Origin: Streptomyces sp. NBC_01460
Lineage (GTDB): Bacteria; Actinomycetota; Actinomycetes; Streptomycetales; Streptomycetaceae
Assembly: GCF_036227405.1 (NCBI RefSeq)
Contig: NZ_CP109473.1
Coordinates: 7,378,001 to 7,442,000 of the forward strand
DNA: 64,000 nt
Direction of reading: 5' to 3'
Both the position numbers and the translations under genes were made by a program. The notes under the pieces were generated by a model. It did no database searches. It saw nothing but the letters and a program-made list of their open reading frames with translations, and was not told the DNA's origin. Shown here one piece after another: positions 43,808-53,243 of this stretch; within the stretch, counting starts at the first letter, position 1, and every line of letters begins with the position of its first letter.

Positions 43808-45610
43808 ATGATCAGCATCGATGTTCACACGCAGGGCGGTACGCAACTCACGCCCCGCCCGAATGAGTTGGCCGAGATCCTCTTCCGGGACGGTGTAGGG
43901 GGGCCGGACATCCACGGCTCCTGGCGCAAGGTGATCTCGACCGACCGGTTCCGCCATCGGGCCGATATGGGTGCCGAGGAACGGTGGCAGCTGTCGTACG
44001 ACCGGCTGCGCGCTCTGAACGAAGAGGTGCTGTGCCCGCAGTCCCTGGCTCAGGACGCCCGCGGGCTGGCCGCCCTGCACGAGTGGACCTCGGTGGTGGA
44101 CGGGGCCACGGCCACCGTGGCCGGCATCCACTACAACCTCTTCCTCGGCAGCCTGCTCGACGACCGCACCTCACCGGTGCGTGACCTCTCCCGGTTCGCC
44201 GCGCTGGCGCGCACAGGGACGTTCCTCTGTACCGAGCGCGCCCATGGCAACGACGCGGCGGCGCTGGAGACCTCGGCCCGCTACGACCGCGAGCGTGACG
44301 AGTTCGTGCTGCACACCCCGCACGAGGGCGCGCAGAAGTACATGCCCAACACCAGTCCCGCCGGCGGGCCGAAGAGCGCCTTGGTGGCGGCCCGGCTCCT
44401 GGTCGACGACCGCGACCACGGCGTCTTCCTGTTCCTCACACCGCTGAGCGATCGTCACGGAACCCTGCCGGGCATCACCGTGACGGTGTTGCCGGAACGT
44501 ATCGGCAGCCCGGTCGACCACTGTGTCACCACCTTCGACCAGGTACGTCTGCCGCGCACCGCCCTGATCCAGGGGGAGCACGGAGAGCTACGGCCGGACG
44601 GCACCTTCACCAGCGCCGTGGGCAGCCCGCGCAAGCGGTTCCTGCACGCCATCCGCCGGGTGACGGTCGGAAAGCTGTGCATGAGCGCGAGCACCCTCGG
44701 TGGCAGCCGCGCCGCCCTGGCGATCGCGGTCCGTTACGGGGGCATCCGGCGCATCTCCGGTCCCGTGGCCGGACAGAGCGTTCCCCTGGCCGCGCACCGC
44801 AGCCATCACGCCAGGCTGCTCACCTGCACGGCCACCGCCTACGCCATGACCTTCCTGCACCGGGCCGTCACCGAGCGCTGGATCACCCACGCCCCCGAGG
44901 ACCGGGCCGCAACCGAACGGCTGGTCGCGGTGGCCAAGGGCTGGATCACCTGGCGGGCCCGCGAGATCACGATCGAGAGCCGAGAACGCTGCGGTGCCAG
45001 GGCCCTGTTCCCGGTGAACGGACTGGCGGAGTTCGCCGCCAACACGGACGGAGCCATCACCGCCGAAGGGGACAACCTGGCGATCTGGTGCAAGGCCGGA
45101 GCCGAGATGATCTTCGGCCACGCGATCCTCCCGGAGCCGGCGCGGGCGACCGGCCAGGAGCCCCTGACCGACCCCGAATTCCTGCGCCGCGCCCTCGCCA
45201 CCGCCGAACGCCACTGGCACCTGGCCGCACGGCGCGACCTGCGCGGCGGCGCCGGGGGCGACGCACTCGGCCGCTGGAACCACGCGTCCGCCGCCGCCCT
45301 CGCCCTGGTCGAGACGTACGCCGTGGGCCAGGCCGCCGACGCCTTCGCCGCAGCCTGCTCCGACGTCACCCACCCGGGCACCCGCGCCACCCTGGACGAC
45401 CTGCGCGCGCTGTTCCTGCTCGACCGGCTGACCACTCTGACCGGCCTCCTCCTGGTCGAGAACGCACTCACCATGGACCAGGTCCGCGCCCTCCCCGAGA
45501 CGGTGCGCACGCTGACGTCCCGGCTCGCCCCTCATCTGCAGACCCTGACCGGAGCCTTCGACATCCCGGAGGAGTACCTGATGTCCCTGCCGATGCTGAC
45601 ATCCGCCTGA
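43808..45610 (+). CDS. Acyl-CoA dehydrogenase/oxidase family protein
   Basis: 600 residues, ATG 43808 with no clear ribosome-binding site. The N-terminal acyl-CoA-oxidase-like domain (WRKVISTDRFRHRADMGAEE; RTGTFLCTERAHGNDAAALE) and central FAD-binding region (QKYMPNTSPAGGPKSALVAA) are followed by a helical C-terminal half (SRERCGARALFPVNGLAEFA). Acyl-CoA oxidases desaturate CoA thioesters with O2. The gene stands beside an oxygenase and a type II thioesterase, hinting at tailoring of an acyl chain. Confidence 0.85.
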   Translation: MISIDVHTQGGTQLTPRPNELAEILFRDGVGGPDIHGSWRKVISTDRFRHRADMGAEERWQLSYDRLRALNEEVLCPQSLAQDARGLAALHEWTSVVDGATATVAGIHYNLFLGSLLDDRTSPVRDLSRFAALARTGTFLCTERAHGNDAAALETSARYDRERDEFVLHTPHEGAQKYMPNTSPAGGPKSALVAARLLVDDRDHGVFLFLTPLSDRHGTLPGITVTVLPERIGSPVDHCVTTFDQVRLPRTALIQGEHGELRPDGTFTSAVGSPRKRFLHAIRRVTVGKLCMSASTLGGSRAALAIAVRYGGIRRISGPVAGQSVPLAAHRSHHARLLTCTATAYAMTFLHRAVTERWITHAPEDRAATERLVAVAKGWITWRAREITIESRERCGARALFPVNGLAEFAANTDGAITAEGDNLAIWCKAGAEMIFGHAILPEPARATGQEPLTDPEFLRRALATAERHWHLAARRDLRGGAGGDALGRWNHASAAALALVETYAVGQAADAFAAACSDVTHPGTRATLDDLRALFLLDRLTTLTGLLLVENALTMDQVRALPETVRTLTSRLAPHLQTLTGAFDIPEEYLMSLPMLTSA

Positions 45611-45706
45611 ACGAGACCCCGACGACGGGGGACATCGGCTCGGTCGCCTTGAGCGGACCGGGTCGAGGTGGGTTTGTCCGGTTCGGGCACGAGGGATGGA
45701 TCGTCC

Positions 45707-46378
45707 ATGCTCTCGTTGCCCGTGGACTCGCGCTGGGAGTCCCTGCGCCGACGGTTCTCCGCCGACAGCTACGTCGCCCTGCCCGGGCTCATCGGCCCCG
45801 CCGGGCTGGCGGCGCTCGTAGGGGAAGCGCGCCGGCTGGAGTCCGACGCGGTACGGCGGGACTTCCGCATGCCGTGCACGGCGGACAGCCCTCGGCACAT
45901 GACCACGCTCGGCGGACACCGGATCGCCCGCGCTTCACCGCTCATCACGCGTCTCTACGAGGACCGGGAACTGATGCGGCTCCTGTCCTCGCTCCTGGGC
46001 GAGACGGTCGTCGCCGTCCACGACCCCGTCGAACGGCACGTCCTGAACGTCCTGCACCGCCCGGGCGACACCCACGGCGCGCACACCGATGACTACCCGC
46101 TCGCCCTCGTCCTCTTCCTCGAAGCCCCGACGCACCCGGCCGACGGCGGACTGCTGGCGTTCCACCCCGGCAGCGACCTCGAGGGCCTCGACGCACCCGG
46201 CGCCCGGCTCGTGCACCACCGCTCCGGCGACGGCTACCTCCTGCGGAGCGACCGCACCGCCCACCGCGTCACCCCGCTCGGGCGTCCCGGACTGCGGCGT
46301 ACGGTGCTCAACTTCGCGTACACCACACCGGGCCGCCAGGGAACGACCGCGCCGTCCGCCTCGCTCCTCTACGACTGA
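45707..46378 (+). CDS. Fe(II)/2-oxoglutarate-dependent oxygenase-like protein
   Basis: 223 residues from ATG 45707; a GTG at 45668 would add 13 residues. HAHTDD gives the facial-triad H126 and D128, with distal H186 in SDRTAHRVTP and R197 as the likely 2-oxoglutarate ligand in GLRRTVLNFAY. With Asp present, hydroxylation rather than halogenation is expected. The fold resembles the ArpA/phytanoyl-CoA-hydroxylase-like group. Lies 97 bp after the acyl-CoA oxidase gene. Confidence 0.75.
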   Translation: MLSLPVDSRWESLRRRFSADSYVALPGLIGPAGLAALVGEARRLESDAVRRDFRMPCTADSPRHMTTLGGHRIARASPLITRLYEDRELMRLLSSLLGETVVAVHDPVERHVLNVLHRPGDTHGAHTDDYPLALVLFLEAPTHPADGGLLAFHPGSDLEGLDAPGARLVHHRSGDGYLLRSDRTAHRVTPLGRPGLRRTVLNFAYTTPGRQGTTAPSASLLYD

Positions 46379-46480
46379 GGTGAACCCGCGCCGCGGGAAC
46401 CCGTCCCCCTCACGAAGAGGCAGCCACAGGACCCCGCGGCTCCGGCGAAGACGCCGCAGACCGCGGACCCGCGCACGATG

Positions 46481-47254
46481 TCACCGGGCGGAGGCCGTGA
46501 CGCTGCGGCGGATCAGCTCGGCGAGTTCATCGAGCCGGTCGGCCAGGTAGAAGTGGCCGCCGTCGAAGACGTGCAGGCGGAAGGTGCCCGAGGTGTGCCG
46601 TTGCCACGCCTCGACCTCCTCGACAGGCACCGACGGGTCCTCGTCGGCGGCGAGGGCCAGCACCGGACAGGACAGCGGCTTCCCCGTGGTCCCGCGGTAG
46701 GAGGCGAGGGCCCCGTAGTCGCCGCGCAGCCCGGGCAGGATCAGTTCCAGCAGATCGGGGTCGTCCAGCAAGGCGGGGTCGGTTCCGCCGAGTGCCCGCA
46801 CCCTCTTGACCAGGGCCGCGTCGTCCCCGATCCGGTCCCAGGCCGTCTCGGGGACGCTCGGGGCCCGCCGGGCGGACACGACGAGCAGACCGGGACCGCC
46901 GCCGGCGGTGCGGGAGAGCCGCGCGCCCACCTCGTACGCCAGGGAGGCGCCCATGCTGTGGCCGAGCAGCACCAGGGGGCGGTCGCGGGGACCGTCCAGC
47001 ACTCCGGCGATCAGGTCTGCCAGCCGGTGCAGGTCGGGCACGGCCGACTCCTGGTAGCGGTCCTGGCGGGCCGGGTACTGGACGGCCAGGACATCCGCGT
47101 CACCGGCGAGCGCCTTGGCGAGCCCCCACCAGTACGATGCCGAGCCGCCGGCATGCGGAAAACAGATCAGCTCGAAGGGCGCGTCGGCCGCCGCAGCTCT
47201 CTGTGCGTCCGTGCCGAATCCCCGTAGCCAGAGATCCCGTTCACTACGTGCCAC
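46481..47254 (-). CDS. Type II thioesterase (alpha/beta hydrolase)
   Basis: 257 residues, GTG 47254. Nucleophile elbow GHSMGA with S100, oxyanion segment CFPHAGGSASYWWGLAKAL, and catalytic His in GGHFYLADRLDEL. DEDPSVPVEEV carries the Asp. Type II thioesterases edit stalled acyl-ACP or peptidyl chains in PKS/NRPS pathways. No such synthase is in the window, so it may serve a distant cluster or the neighbouring acyl-CoA oxidase and oxygenase. Transcribed toward those genes, 102 bp from the oxygenase stop. Confidence 0.88.
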   Translation of the reverse strand: MARSERDLWLRGFGTDAQRAAAADAPFELICFPHAGGSASYWWGLAKALAGDADVLAVQYPARQDRYQESAVPDLHRLADLIAGVLDGPRDRPLVLLGHSMGASLAYEVGARLSRTAGGGPGLLVVSARRAPSVPETAWDRIGDDAALVKRVRALGGTDPALLDDPDLLELILPGLRGDYGALASYRGTTGKPLSCPVLALAADEDPSVPVEEVEAWQRHTSGTFRLHVFDGGHFYLADRLDELAELIRRSVTASAR

Positions 47255-47709
47255 TTCCGGAACACCCCTGACGGATCATCACGCTTCGGTGCCTCATGTG
47301 CCTACCTTGCAGAGCGACAGCCTCTCGCATCGCTGTCGAAAGGGCACGCGATTCCACGCAACCGAGAGGGGGGCGGACCGAGTCGTCGTCCGGGGCCCGG
47401 CCTGCGGTGCGGCCGGAACCGCATGCCCCCAGGGGGCCGAAGGCGTACACCACGTAACCCGTCGTGAGGCGACGGTGCCCCCTCGCCCGGAATGCCCCCT
47501 CGTCGAATTGTCCGTCTGCGCCTCTCTGCTCCCGGATCGTGACCTGTCCGGGCGGCAAACGGGTGTGCGGGCAACCGAAACGGACCCTGGGGGGACGTCA
47601 ACGGGCGGGGCTGGTGTGACATCCTGTTGACTCGGTTTGATCAGTGTCGGCGTACGCGCGTGTCGCTCGGCGCCCAAGGATTCGTACGGACCCAAGAGTT
47701 CAGGTGGAG
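47255..47709. other. Divergent intergenic region before the T7SS locus
   Basis: 455 bp with no convincing gene; short frames exist but lack ribosome-binding sites. It should contain promoters for the thioesterase (minus) and for the first T7SS-associated gene (plus). I could not identify either with confidence. Confidence 0.35.
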
Positions 47710-48516
47710 ATGCGGCCCGGAGAGCGGCAAGAGGGCGGGCACGAAGCTCCGTTCACCGTGCCGGACGCCGTCGGCCCAGTCGCTGACCAGCCGTCACCCG
47801 CTGACGGGGCCGCCGAACCGCCCGAGATACCCGAGGCCGTGAAGGCCGCCGCCCGAGAGGCACCGGGGCACTGGATCGGGGTGGTGGATCCGGAGTGGAC
47901 CGAGGAGCGGACGCCGCCGGAGTGGGCGGTGCTGGGCGAGTGGCAGTCGGACGACGAGGGTGGTGTGGGGGAGTACCGCGCCAACCCCGCGTACCGCCCC
48001 TCGGCGCGCGTGCTCGACTGGCCGGAGCCCACCGACCCGGTGGACGCCGCGGCCCAGCGGGCCGCCACCGGCTACGGCTCGGTGGAAGCCGCGCTCGACG
48101 CGCTGGCGGCGGCCGATGTCACCGTGGTGCGCGGGCCCGACGGAGGGCCACTCCTGGCCGCCGGGCGGGACGGGGCGCCTGTGGTGCTCTTGTTCACCTC
48201 ACCGGCACACGAGTTCATGTCCGCGGCACTTCACCATGACAGGCTTCCGGCGGCGGAACTGGCCCGTTCACTCAGCGGTCCCGGCGCGCTGCTGATGGTC
48301 AACCCCGCCGCGGCGGCACCCCTGCTCGTCCCGGCGGACAGCCTGCTCGGCCCCGACCGCGAGGCGGGCGCCGAGAAGGCCCCTGCCGAGGCCGCATCCC
48401 TACACCTCTCCGGTGCGGTGCCCCGTGCCGGCGCTCCGGCCGCGGACCCCTCCGGGGACCGGGCGGCCCCCAGCTCATCTGAACCCTGGCCCCACACCAC
48501 AGGGAGAACCCCGTGA
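47710..48516 (+). CDS. Type VII secretion system-associated protein (SseB-like)
   Basis: 268 residues from ATG 47710 (AGGTGGAG directly upstream, so the exact start is uncertain). IGVVDPEWTEERTPPEWAVL and EFMSAALHHDRLPAAELARS fit the SseB/TNT-accessory family commonly encoded at the edge of Streptomyces T7SS loci. The final 70 residues are Ala/Pro/Ser-rich. Its stop overlaps the GTG of the lectin gene (GTGA). Confidence 0.65.
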   Translation: MRPGERQEGGHEAPFTVPDAVGPVADQPSPADGAAEPPEIPEAVKAAAREAPGHWIGVVDPEWTEERTPPEWAVLGEWQSDDEGGVGEYRANPAYRPSARVLDWPEPTDPVDAAAQRAATGYGSVEAALDALAAADVTVVRGPDGGPLLAAGRDGAPVVLLFTSPAHEFMSAALHHDRLPAAELARSLSGPGALLMVNPAAAAPLLVPADSLLGPDREAGAEKAPAEAASLHLSGAVPRAGAPAADPSGDRAAPSSSEPWPHTTGRTP

Positions 48517-49781
48517 CGCGTTCGGCTCAGCAACCCTCCGCCTCCGCGCGGGCTCGCGCGGAGTCCGGTTCCGTAAGCGAGGAGACGGCCTCGGCCACCC
48601 TCGCCGAGACCACCCCGGAGGCGAAGCCCGGTACGTCCGAGCCCACGCCGGAGGCGAGGTCCGCCACGTCCGATCCCGAGTCGGAGGCCTCGCCGGCACC
48701 GGCACCGGCACCGGCACCGGCGGGGACCGGCGCCGGCGGGGCGACAGCCGAACCCGAGGCGGGTGCGAGCACCAGGCCCGAAGCGGGTGCGACCACCGAC
48801 CCTGAGGCGGGTGCGAGCACCGGGCCCGGGTCCTCTTCCGGCACCCCGGCCGGCCCTGAGACCTCTTCCGGCGCCCGGCCCGAGGCCGACCACGACTCCG
48901 GTGCCGCCGCCGAGAGCCGGCTGCCCGCCCTCGTGCGCACCATGACCGCGACGGCGATCGGCCGTCCGCAGCAGACCGGGCCGGTCGGACGGCCGGGCAA
49001 GGCCGTGCTGGCGGGGGCTGCGATAGCCGGAGCCCTGCTCGTGTCGGTCCCGTTCCTGGTCCTCGCGACGGACGACGACAAGGACCCCGACCGGCCGACG
49101 ACGGCGGCCGGAACCGTGCTCACCGGAAGCGAGCAGGAGGCGCCCGGCGAGTTCGCCGTGACCCCGACCGAGCCCGGCACCCCGGGCGCCGGCACGAAGG
49201 GGCCCGACGCGTCCGAGAAGCCCGCCAAGACCGTTCAGCAGGCGCCCAAGGCTCCCGCGCCCGACACGGAGAAGGCCGCAGGAGAGAAGAAGAAGGACGA
49301 CGCCGAGAAGCCGGCCGCGCCGAAGAAGCAGAGCGGCGGAGCTGAGAAGTCCGGCAGCACCAGGAACAAGCCGGCGGCCGCGCCGGCGGTGACCCTCAGC
49401 GCCCCCGTCTCCTTCCGCAGCCATCTCTCGGGCCGTTGCATCGACGTACCGGGGCACGACTTCAGTGACGGCAAGGCACTGCACATGTGGGACTGCAACA
49501 ACGCCCCTGCGCAGAAGTGGCAGTTCGCGTCCGACGGCACCATCCGCATCCGGGGCCTGTGCCTGGACGTGGCCAACGCGAACTTCAGCGACGGCGCCGT
49601 CATCCAGATCGCCCGGTGCAGCGACAACCCCGCCCAGAAGTTCGCCCTGAACGGCGCCCACGACCTGGTCAACACCGTCGTCGGCATGTGCGTCGACATC
49701 GCGGGGGCCAACCCGAACAACCGGGCCGCCCTGCAACTGCTGAAGTGCTCGGGCAACCCCGCCCAGAAGTGGAGCACCTGA
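48513..49781 (+). CDS. Membrane-anchored ricin-type (RICIN) lectin protein of the T7SS locus
   Basis: 422 residues, GTG 48513. A disordered Ala/Pro/Glu-rich cytoplasmic part (1-160) is followed by one transmembrane helix (about 163-186, VLAGAAIAGALLVSVPFLVL), a Lys/Glu/Ala-rich linker and a C-terminal RICIN beta-trefoil (about 296-422). The trefoil has repeated QxW-type signatures (APAQKWQFA, NPAQKFAL, NPAQKWST) and paired Cys. Outward-facing lectin on the cell surface. Its place in the locus suggests a secretion- or wall-related role, which is inference. Confidence 0.8.
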   Translation: MTRSAQQPSASARARAESGSVSEETASATLAETTPEAKPGTSEPTPEARSATSDPESEASPAPAPAPAPAGTGAGGATAEPEAGASTRPEAGATTDPEAGASTGPGSSSGTPAGPETSSGARPEADHDSGAAAESRLPALVRTMTATAIGRPQQTGPVGRPGKAVLAGAAIAGALLVSVPFLVLATDDDKDPDRPTTAAGTVLTGSEQEAPGEFAVTPTEPGTPGAGTKGPDASEKPAKTVQQAPKAPAPDTEKAAGEKKKDDAEKPAAPKKQSGGAEKSGSTRNKPAAAPAVTLSAPVSFRSHLSGRCIDVPGHDFSDGKALHMWDCNNAPAQKWQFASDGTIRIRGLCLDVANANFSDGAVIQIARCSDNPAQKFALNGAHDLVNTVVGMCVDIAGANPNNRAALQLLKCSGNPAQKWST

Positions 49782-49797
49782 CAGCGGCGCCTCGACA

Positions 49798-49816
49798 CCG
49801 GGAGCACCACTCCCGG
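49798..49816 (+). terminator. Weak stem-loop between lectin and AAA genes
   Basis: CCGGGAG-caccA-CTCCCGG, 7-bp stem with a 5-nt loop, 17 bp after the lectin stop. Could attenuate transcription into the AAA gene, but the stem is short. Confidence 0.35.
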
Positions 49817-49928
49817 AACCCGCGCGTCCCGGGGGCGAGGCATGATGGCACCGTCGGCCCCCGACACCCGTCCCCGGTGAACAGGGGGACGCCCGCTGAA
49901 GACGTTGCCGTAGCAAGGAGGTTGGTGC

Positions 49929-52900
49929 GTGTCGCGCCAGGTACTGTCGGTCGGCCCTGACAGCCGGGACCGCTACCGGACGATCGGTGAGGCACTCGCC
50001 GCCGCCCGTACCGGTGCGCTCATCAGCGTCCGGCCAGGGACGTACGCGGAGAACCTCGTGATCCACACGAGGGTCACCCTCACCGCCGCCGAAGGGCGGG
50101 GCACCGTGGAGATCCGGCCGCGCTCGGGCAGCGTGATCGCGCTGCGCGCCGATGCCGTGATGCTCTCCGAGCTGACCCTGCGCGGCGGCGACGCCGAGCT
50201 GCCGGCCGTGGACGTGCGACGGGGGCAGGCCGCGCTCGACGGCTGCGAGGTCGTCGGCGCGGCCTGGACCGCGATGCTGGCCGGAGGGACGGGCTCCCTC
50301 GCACTGCGCGACTGCCGGGTGAGCAACCCGCAGGGCGCCGGCATCGTCGTGACCTCGAACACGCCCACCACCGTGGAGTCCTGCACGTTCGAACACCTCG
50401 GGACGAGCGGGCTCGTCCTCGCCGAACAGGGCGAGGCGCGCATCCGTGACTGCACGGTGCGCGGCGCACGCGGGAACGGACTGCTCGCCAACGGCGAGTC
50501 CCGCGGCAGCGTCGAGGACTGCGACATCTCCTCCACCGACAAGCCCTCCCTCGCCCTGGAGGAGAACTCCGCCGTCTCGGTGGTCCGCACCGTGGTGCAC
50601 GACACCAGCACCGGAGTGCACCTGAGCAGCGCGGGCCGTACGACGCTGGAGGACGTCCGGGTCACCGGCGCCTCCGGGAACGGCATCGCGCTGGCCGCGG
50701 GCGCCGACCCCGTACTGCGCCGCTGCCGCGTCTCGCGCACCCGCGGACACGGCGTGCTGGTCACCGACCGGGCGCGCGGCACCTTCGAGGACTGCTGGGT
50801 GGACGGCGCGCAGGGCGCGGCCGTCCGGGTCGCCGGAGCCGCCTCCCCGGCGCTGACCGGGCTGACGGTCCGCGACTGCGACGGGGCGGGGCTGCTCCTG
50901 GAGGAGGACTCCGCTCCGGAACTGGACCGGCTCGAGGTGATCGGCGGCGCACCCGCGGTCGCGGTGCGCGGCGGCGCCAACCCCCTGCTGCGCCGGGCCC
51001 GTCTGGTGGAGCCCGCCGGCGACGGCATCGCGGCCACCAAGGACGCCCGGGGCCGTGCCGAGGACTGCGAGATCGTACGGCCGAAGGGCGCGGGGGTGCG
51101 GGTGGCCTCCGGCAGCACCCTCTACCTGGCCGGCGGCGGGGTCTCCGACGCGACGACCAGCGGCCTCGTCGTGGAGGACGGGGGCAACGTCACCGTCCGC
51201 GACTTCCGCGTCGAGATATCCGGCGAGGAGGGCGTGGTGGTCGCCGCGGGAGGCGAACTGACCGCCAACCGCACCGCGGTGCACGCGGCCAGGGGTCACG
51301 CCTTCCTGCTCCGTGAGGGTGCGCTCGCCTCGCTCAGCGGCTGCGAGGCCACCGGCGGAGCCCAGGACGGCTTCCGGGTGGAGTCCACCGCGCCGGTCTC
51401 GCTCGTCAACTGCCTCGCCCGCGAGAACGAGGGCGGCGGCCTGGTGCAGACCGCGCCCGGCCAGCGGCTCGCCGTGGAGGGTCTGAACAGCGTCGGCAAC
51501 GGCAAGCGTGACGCCTGGGGCACCGGCAGCGCGGAGAACACCGACCCGGCCGGAGCAGGGGCCGCGGACGCGCCCCCGCCGGACCGCGAGGACGGCCCGC
51601 TCGGCGCCCTCAACGCGCTGATAGGCCTGGAGAACGTCAAACAGCAGGTCCGCACCCTGGTCAACCTGACCCAGCTCGCCCAGCGGCGTGAGCAACTCGG
51701 CATGTCCGCACCGCCGATGAGCAGACACCTGATCTTCGCCGGCCCGCCCGGCACCGGTAAGACCACCGTCGCCCGCCTCTACGGAGCGATCCTGGCCGAG
51801 CTGGGTTCGCTGCGCAGCGGACACCTGGTGGAGGTCTCGCGCGCCGATCTGGTCGCGCAGGTCGTCGGCGGCACGGCGATCAAGACCAGCGAGATCTTCC
51901 AGCGGGCCCTCGGCGGAGTGCTGTTCATCGACGAGGCGTACACGCTCACCGCGGACAGTGGCAACGGCGGCGCCGACTTCGGCCGCGAGGCGGTGGACAC
52001 CCTGCTCAAGCTGATGGAGGACCACCGCGACGACGTCGTGGTCGTCGCGGCCGGGTACTCCCGTCAGATGGACTCCTTCCTCGGCTCCAACCCGGGTCTC
52101 GCGTCACGTTTCTCACGGACCGTCGAGTTCGAGAACTACTCGGTGCCCGACCTGGTCGCGATCATGGAGAGCATGTGCGCCCAGCACCAGTACGAGCTGG
52201 GCGAGGGCACGGCGGAAGCGCTGGCCGCGCACTTCGGCGCGATGCCGAGGGACGAGGGCTTCGGCAACGGCCGTGCCGCGCGCGGGGTGTTCGAGGAGAT
52301 GGTCGACCGCCAGGCGGTCAGGCTCTCCACGCAGGCACAGGTCGGTGAGCACGATCTGCGCCTGCTGCTGCCGGAGGACGTCTCCGTCACCGCCGCGGCG
52401 AAGGCCGGCGAGCCCGCCGCACCGGACGACGACCCGCTGACCCGTCTCGGCGACATGATCGGCCTGGCCGAGGTGAAGCGGGAGGTGGCGGACCTGGTCA
52501 ACCTCATCACCACGGCCCGCCACCGCGCCGCGGCCGGGCTTCCGGTCCCCTCGCTCAGCAACCACCTGGTCTTCACCGGCCCGCCCGGCACGGGCAAGAC
52601 GACCGTCGCCCGCCTCTACGGAGAGGTCCTGACCCAGCTCGGCATCCTCGACCGGGGCCAGCTGGTGGAGGCGGCCCGCGCCGACCTGGTCGGCCGCTAC
52701 ATCGGCCACACCGCCCAGCTCACCCGCGAGGTCTTCGAACGGGCCCGTGGCGGTGTGCTGTTCATCGATGAGGCCTACACCCTGACCCCGCGCGGCGGCG
52801 GCGCCGACTTCGGCCAGGAGGCGGTGGACACCCTGCTGAAGCTGATGGAGGACCACCGCGACGAAGTGGTGGTCATCGTCGCCGGCTACACCGACGAGAT

Positions 52901-53243
52901 GGAGCGCTTCCTCGCCTCCAACCCCGGCCTGGCCTCCCGTTTCCCCCGCCGGATCGCCTTCGCCGACTACTCCTCCGAGGAGTTGGTCACCATCGTGCGC
53001 GCCCAGGCCTCGCACATGGGGTACGAGTGCGGGCCCGGCACCGGACCGCTGCTCAAGGAGTACTTCGACGCGCTGCCCCGGGACCGTTCGTTCGGCAACG
53101 CCCGCCTGGCCCGCCAGGTGGTCGAGTCGATGGTCACCCGCCAGGCGGGACGGCTCAGCTCGCTGGCCGCGCCCACCCTGGACGACCTGCGCATCCTCCG
53201 CCCCGAGGACGTCACGGCCGCACCGACGGCGGCTCCCCGATGA
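49929..53243 (+). CDS. Beta-helix / double AAA+ ATPase (EccA-like, T7SS accessory)
   Basis: 1104 residues, GTG 49929 with AAGGAGG upstream. The first half (about 10-520) is a right-handed parallel beta-helix of repeated 22-24-residue coils ([40 protein letters not shown]). Two CbxX/CfxQ-type AAA+ modules follow, with Walker [10 protein letters not shown] at 605 and 884 and Walker B VLFIDEAY at 664 and 943. EccA of ESX systems has one AAA module and a TPR head. Here the TPR is replaced by a beta-helix and the AAA module is duplicated. Probably a cytoplasmic chaperone or substrate recogniser. GTGA overlap with the mycosin gene. Confidence 0.85.
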   Translation: MSRQVLSVGPDSRDRYRTIGEALAAARTGALISVRPGTYAENLVIHTRVTLTAAEGRGTVEIRPRSGSVIALRADAVMLSELTLRGGDAELPAVDVRRGQAALDGCEVVGAAWTAMLAGGTGSLALRDCRVSNPQGAGIVVTSNTPTTVESCTFEHLGTSGLVLAEQGEARIRDCTVRGARGNGLLANGESRGSVEDCDISSTDKPSLALEENSAVSVVRTVVHDTSTGVHLSSAGRTTLEDVRVTGASGNGIALAAGADPVLRRCRVSRTRGHGVLVTDRARGTFEDCWVDGAQGAAVRVAGAASPALTGLTVRDCDGAGLLLEEDSAPELDRLEVIGGAPAVAVRGGANPLLRRARLVEPAGDGIAATKDARGRAEDCEIVRPKGAGVRVASGSTLYLAGGGVSDATTSGLVVEDGGNVTVRDFRVEISGEEGVVVAAGGELTANRTAVHAARGHAFLLREGALASLSGCEATGGAQDGFRVESTAPVSLVNCLARENEGGGLVQTAPGQRLAVEGLNSVGNGKRDAWGTGSAENTDPAGAGAADAPPPDREDGPLGALNALIGLENVKQQVRTLVNLTQLAQRREQLGMSAPPMSRHLIFAGPPGTGKTTVARLYGAILAELGSLRSGHLVEVSRADLVAQVVGGTAIKTSEIFQRALGGVLFIDEAYTLTADSGNGGADFGREAVDTLLKLMEDHRDDVVVVAAGYSRQMDSFLGSNPGLASRFSRTVEFENYSVPDLVAIMESMCAQHQYELGEGTAEALAAHFGAMPRDEGFGNGRAARGVFEEMVDRQAVRLSTQAQVGEHDLRLLLPEDVSVTAAAKAGEPAAPDDDPLTRLGDMIGLAEVKREVADLVNLITTARHRAAAGLPVPSLSNHLVFTGPPGTGKTTVARLYGEVLTQLGILDRGQLVEAARADLVGRYIGHTAQLTREVFERARGGVLFIDEAYTLTPRGGGADFGQEAVDTLLKLMEDHRDEVVVIVAGYTDEMERFLASNPGLASRFPRRIAFADYSSEELVTIVRAQASHMGYECGPGTGPLLKEYFDALPRDRSFGNARLARQVVESMVTRQAGRLSSLAAPTLDDLRILRPEDVTAAPTAAPR

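Noticed and set aside
47644..47842. A short frame overlapping the start of the T7SS-associated gene
   Set aside because: It is out of frame with the supported gene and has no features.
48231..52025. A 1264-codon minus-strand frame under the lectin and AAA genes
   Set aside because: It is the complement of well-supported plus-strand genes; high GC leaves long spurious antisense frames.
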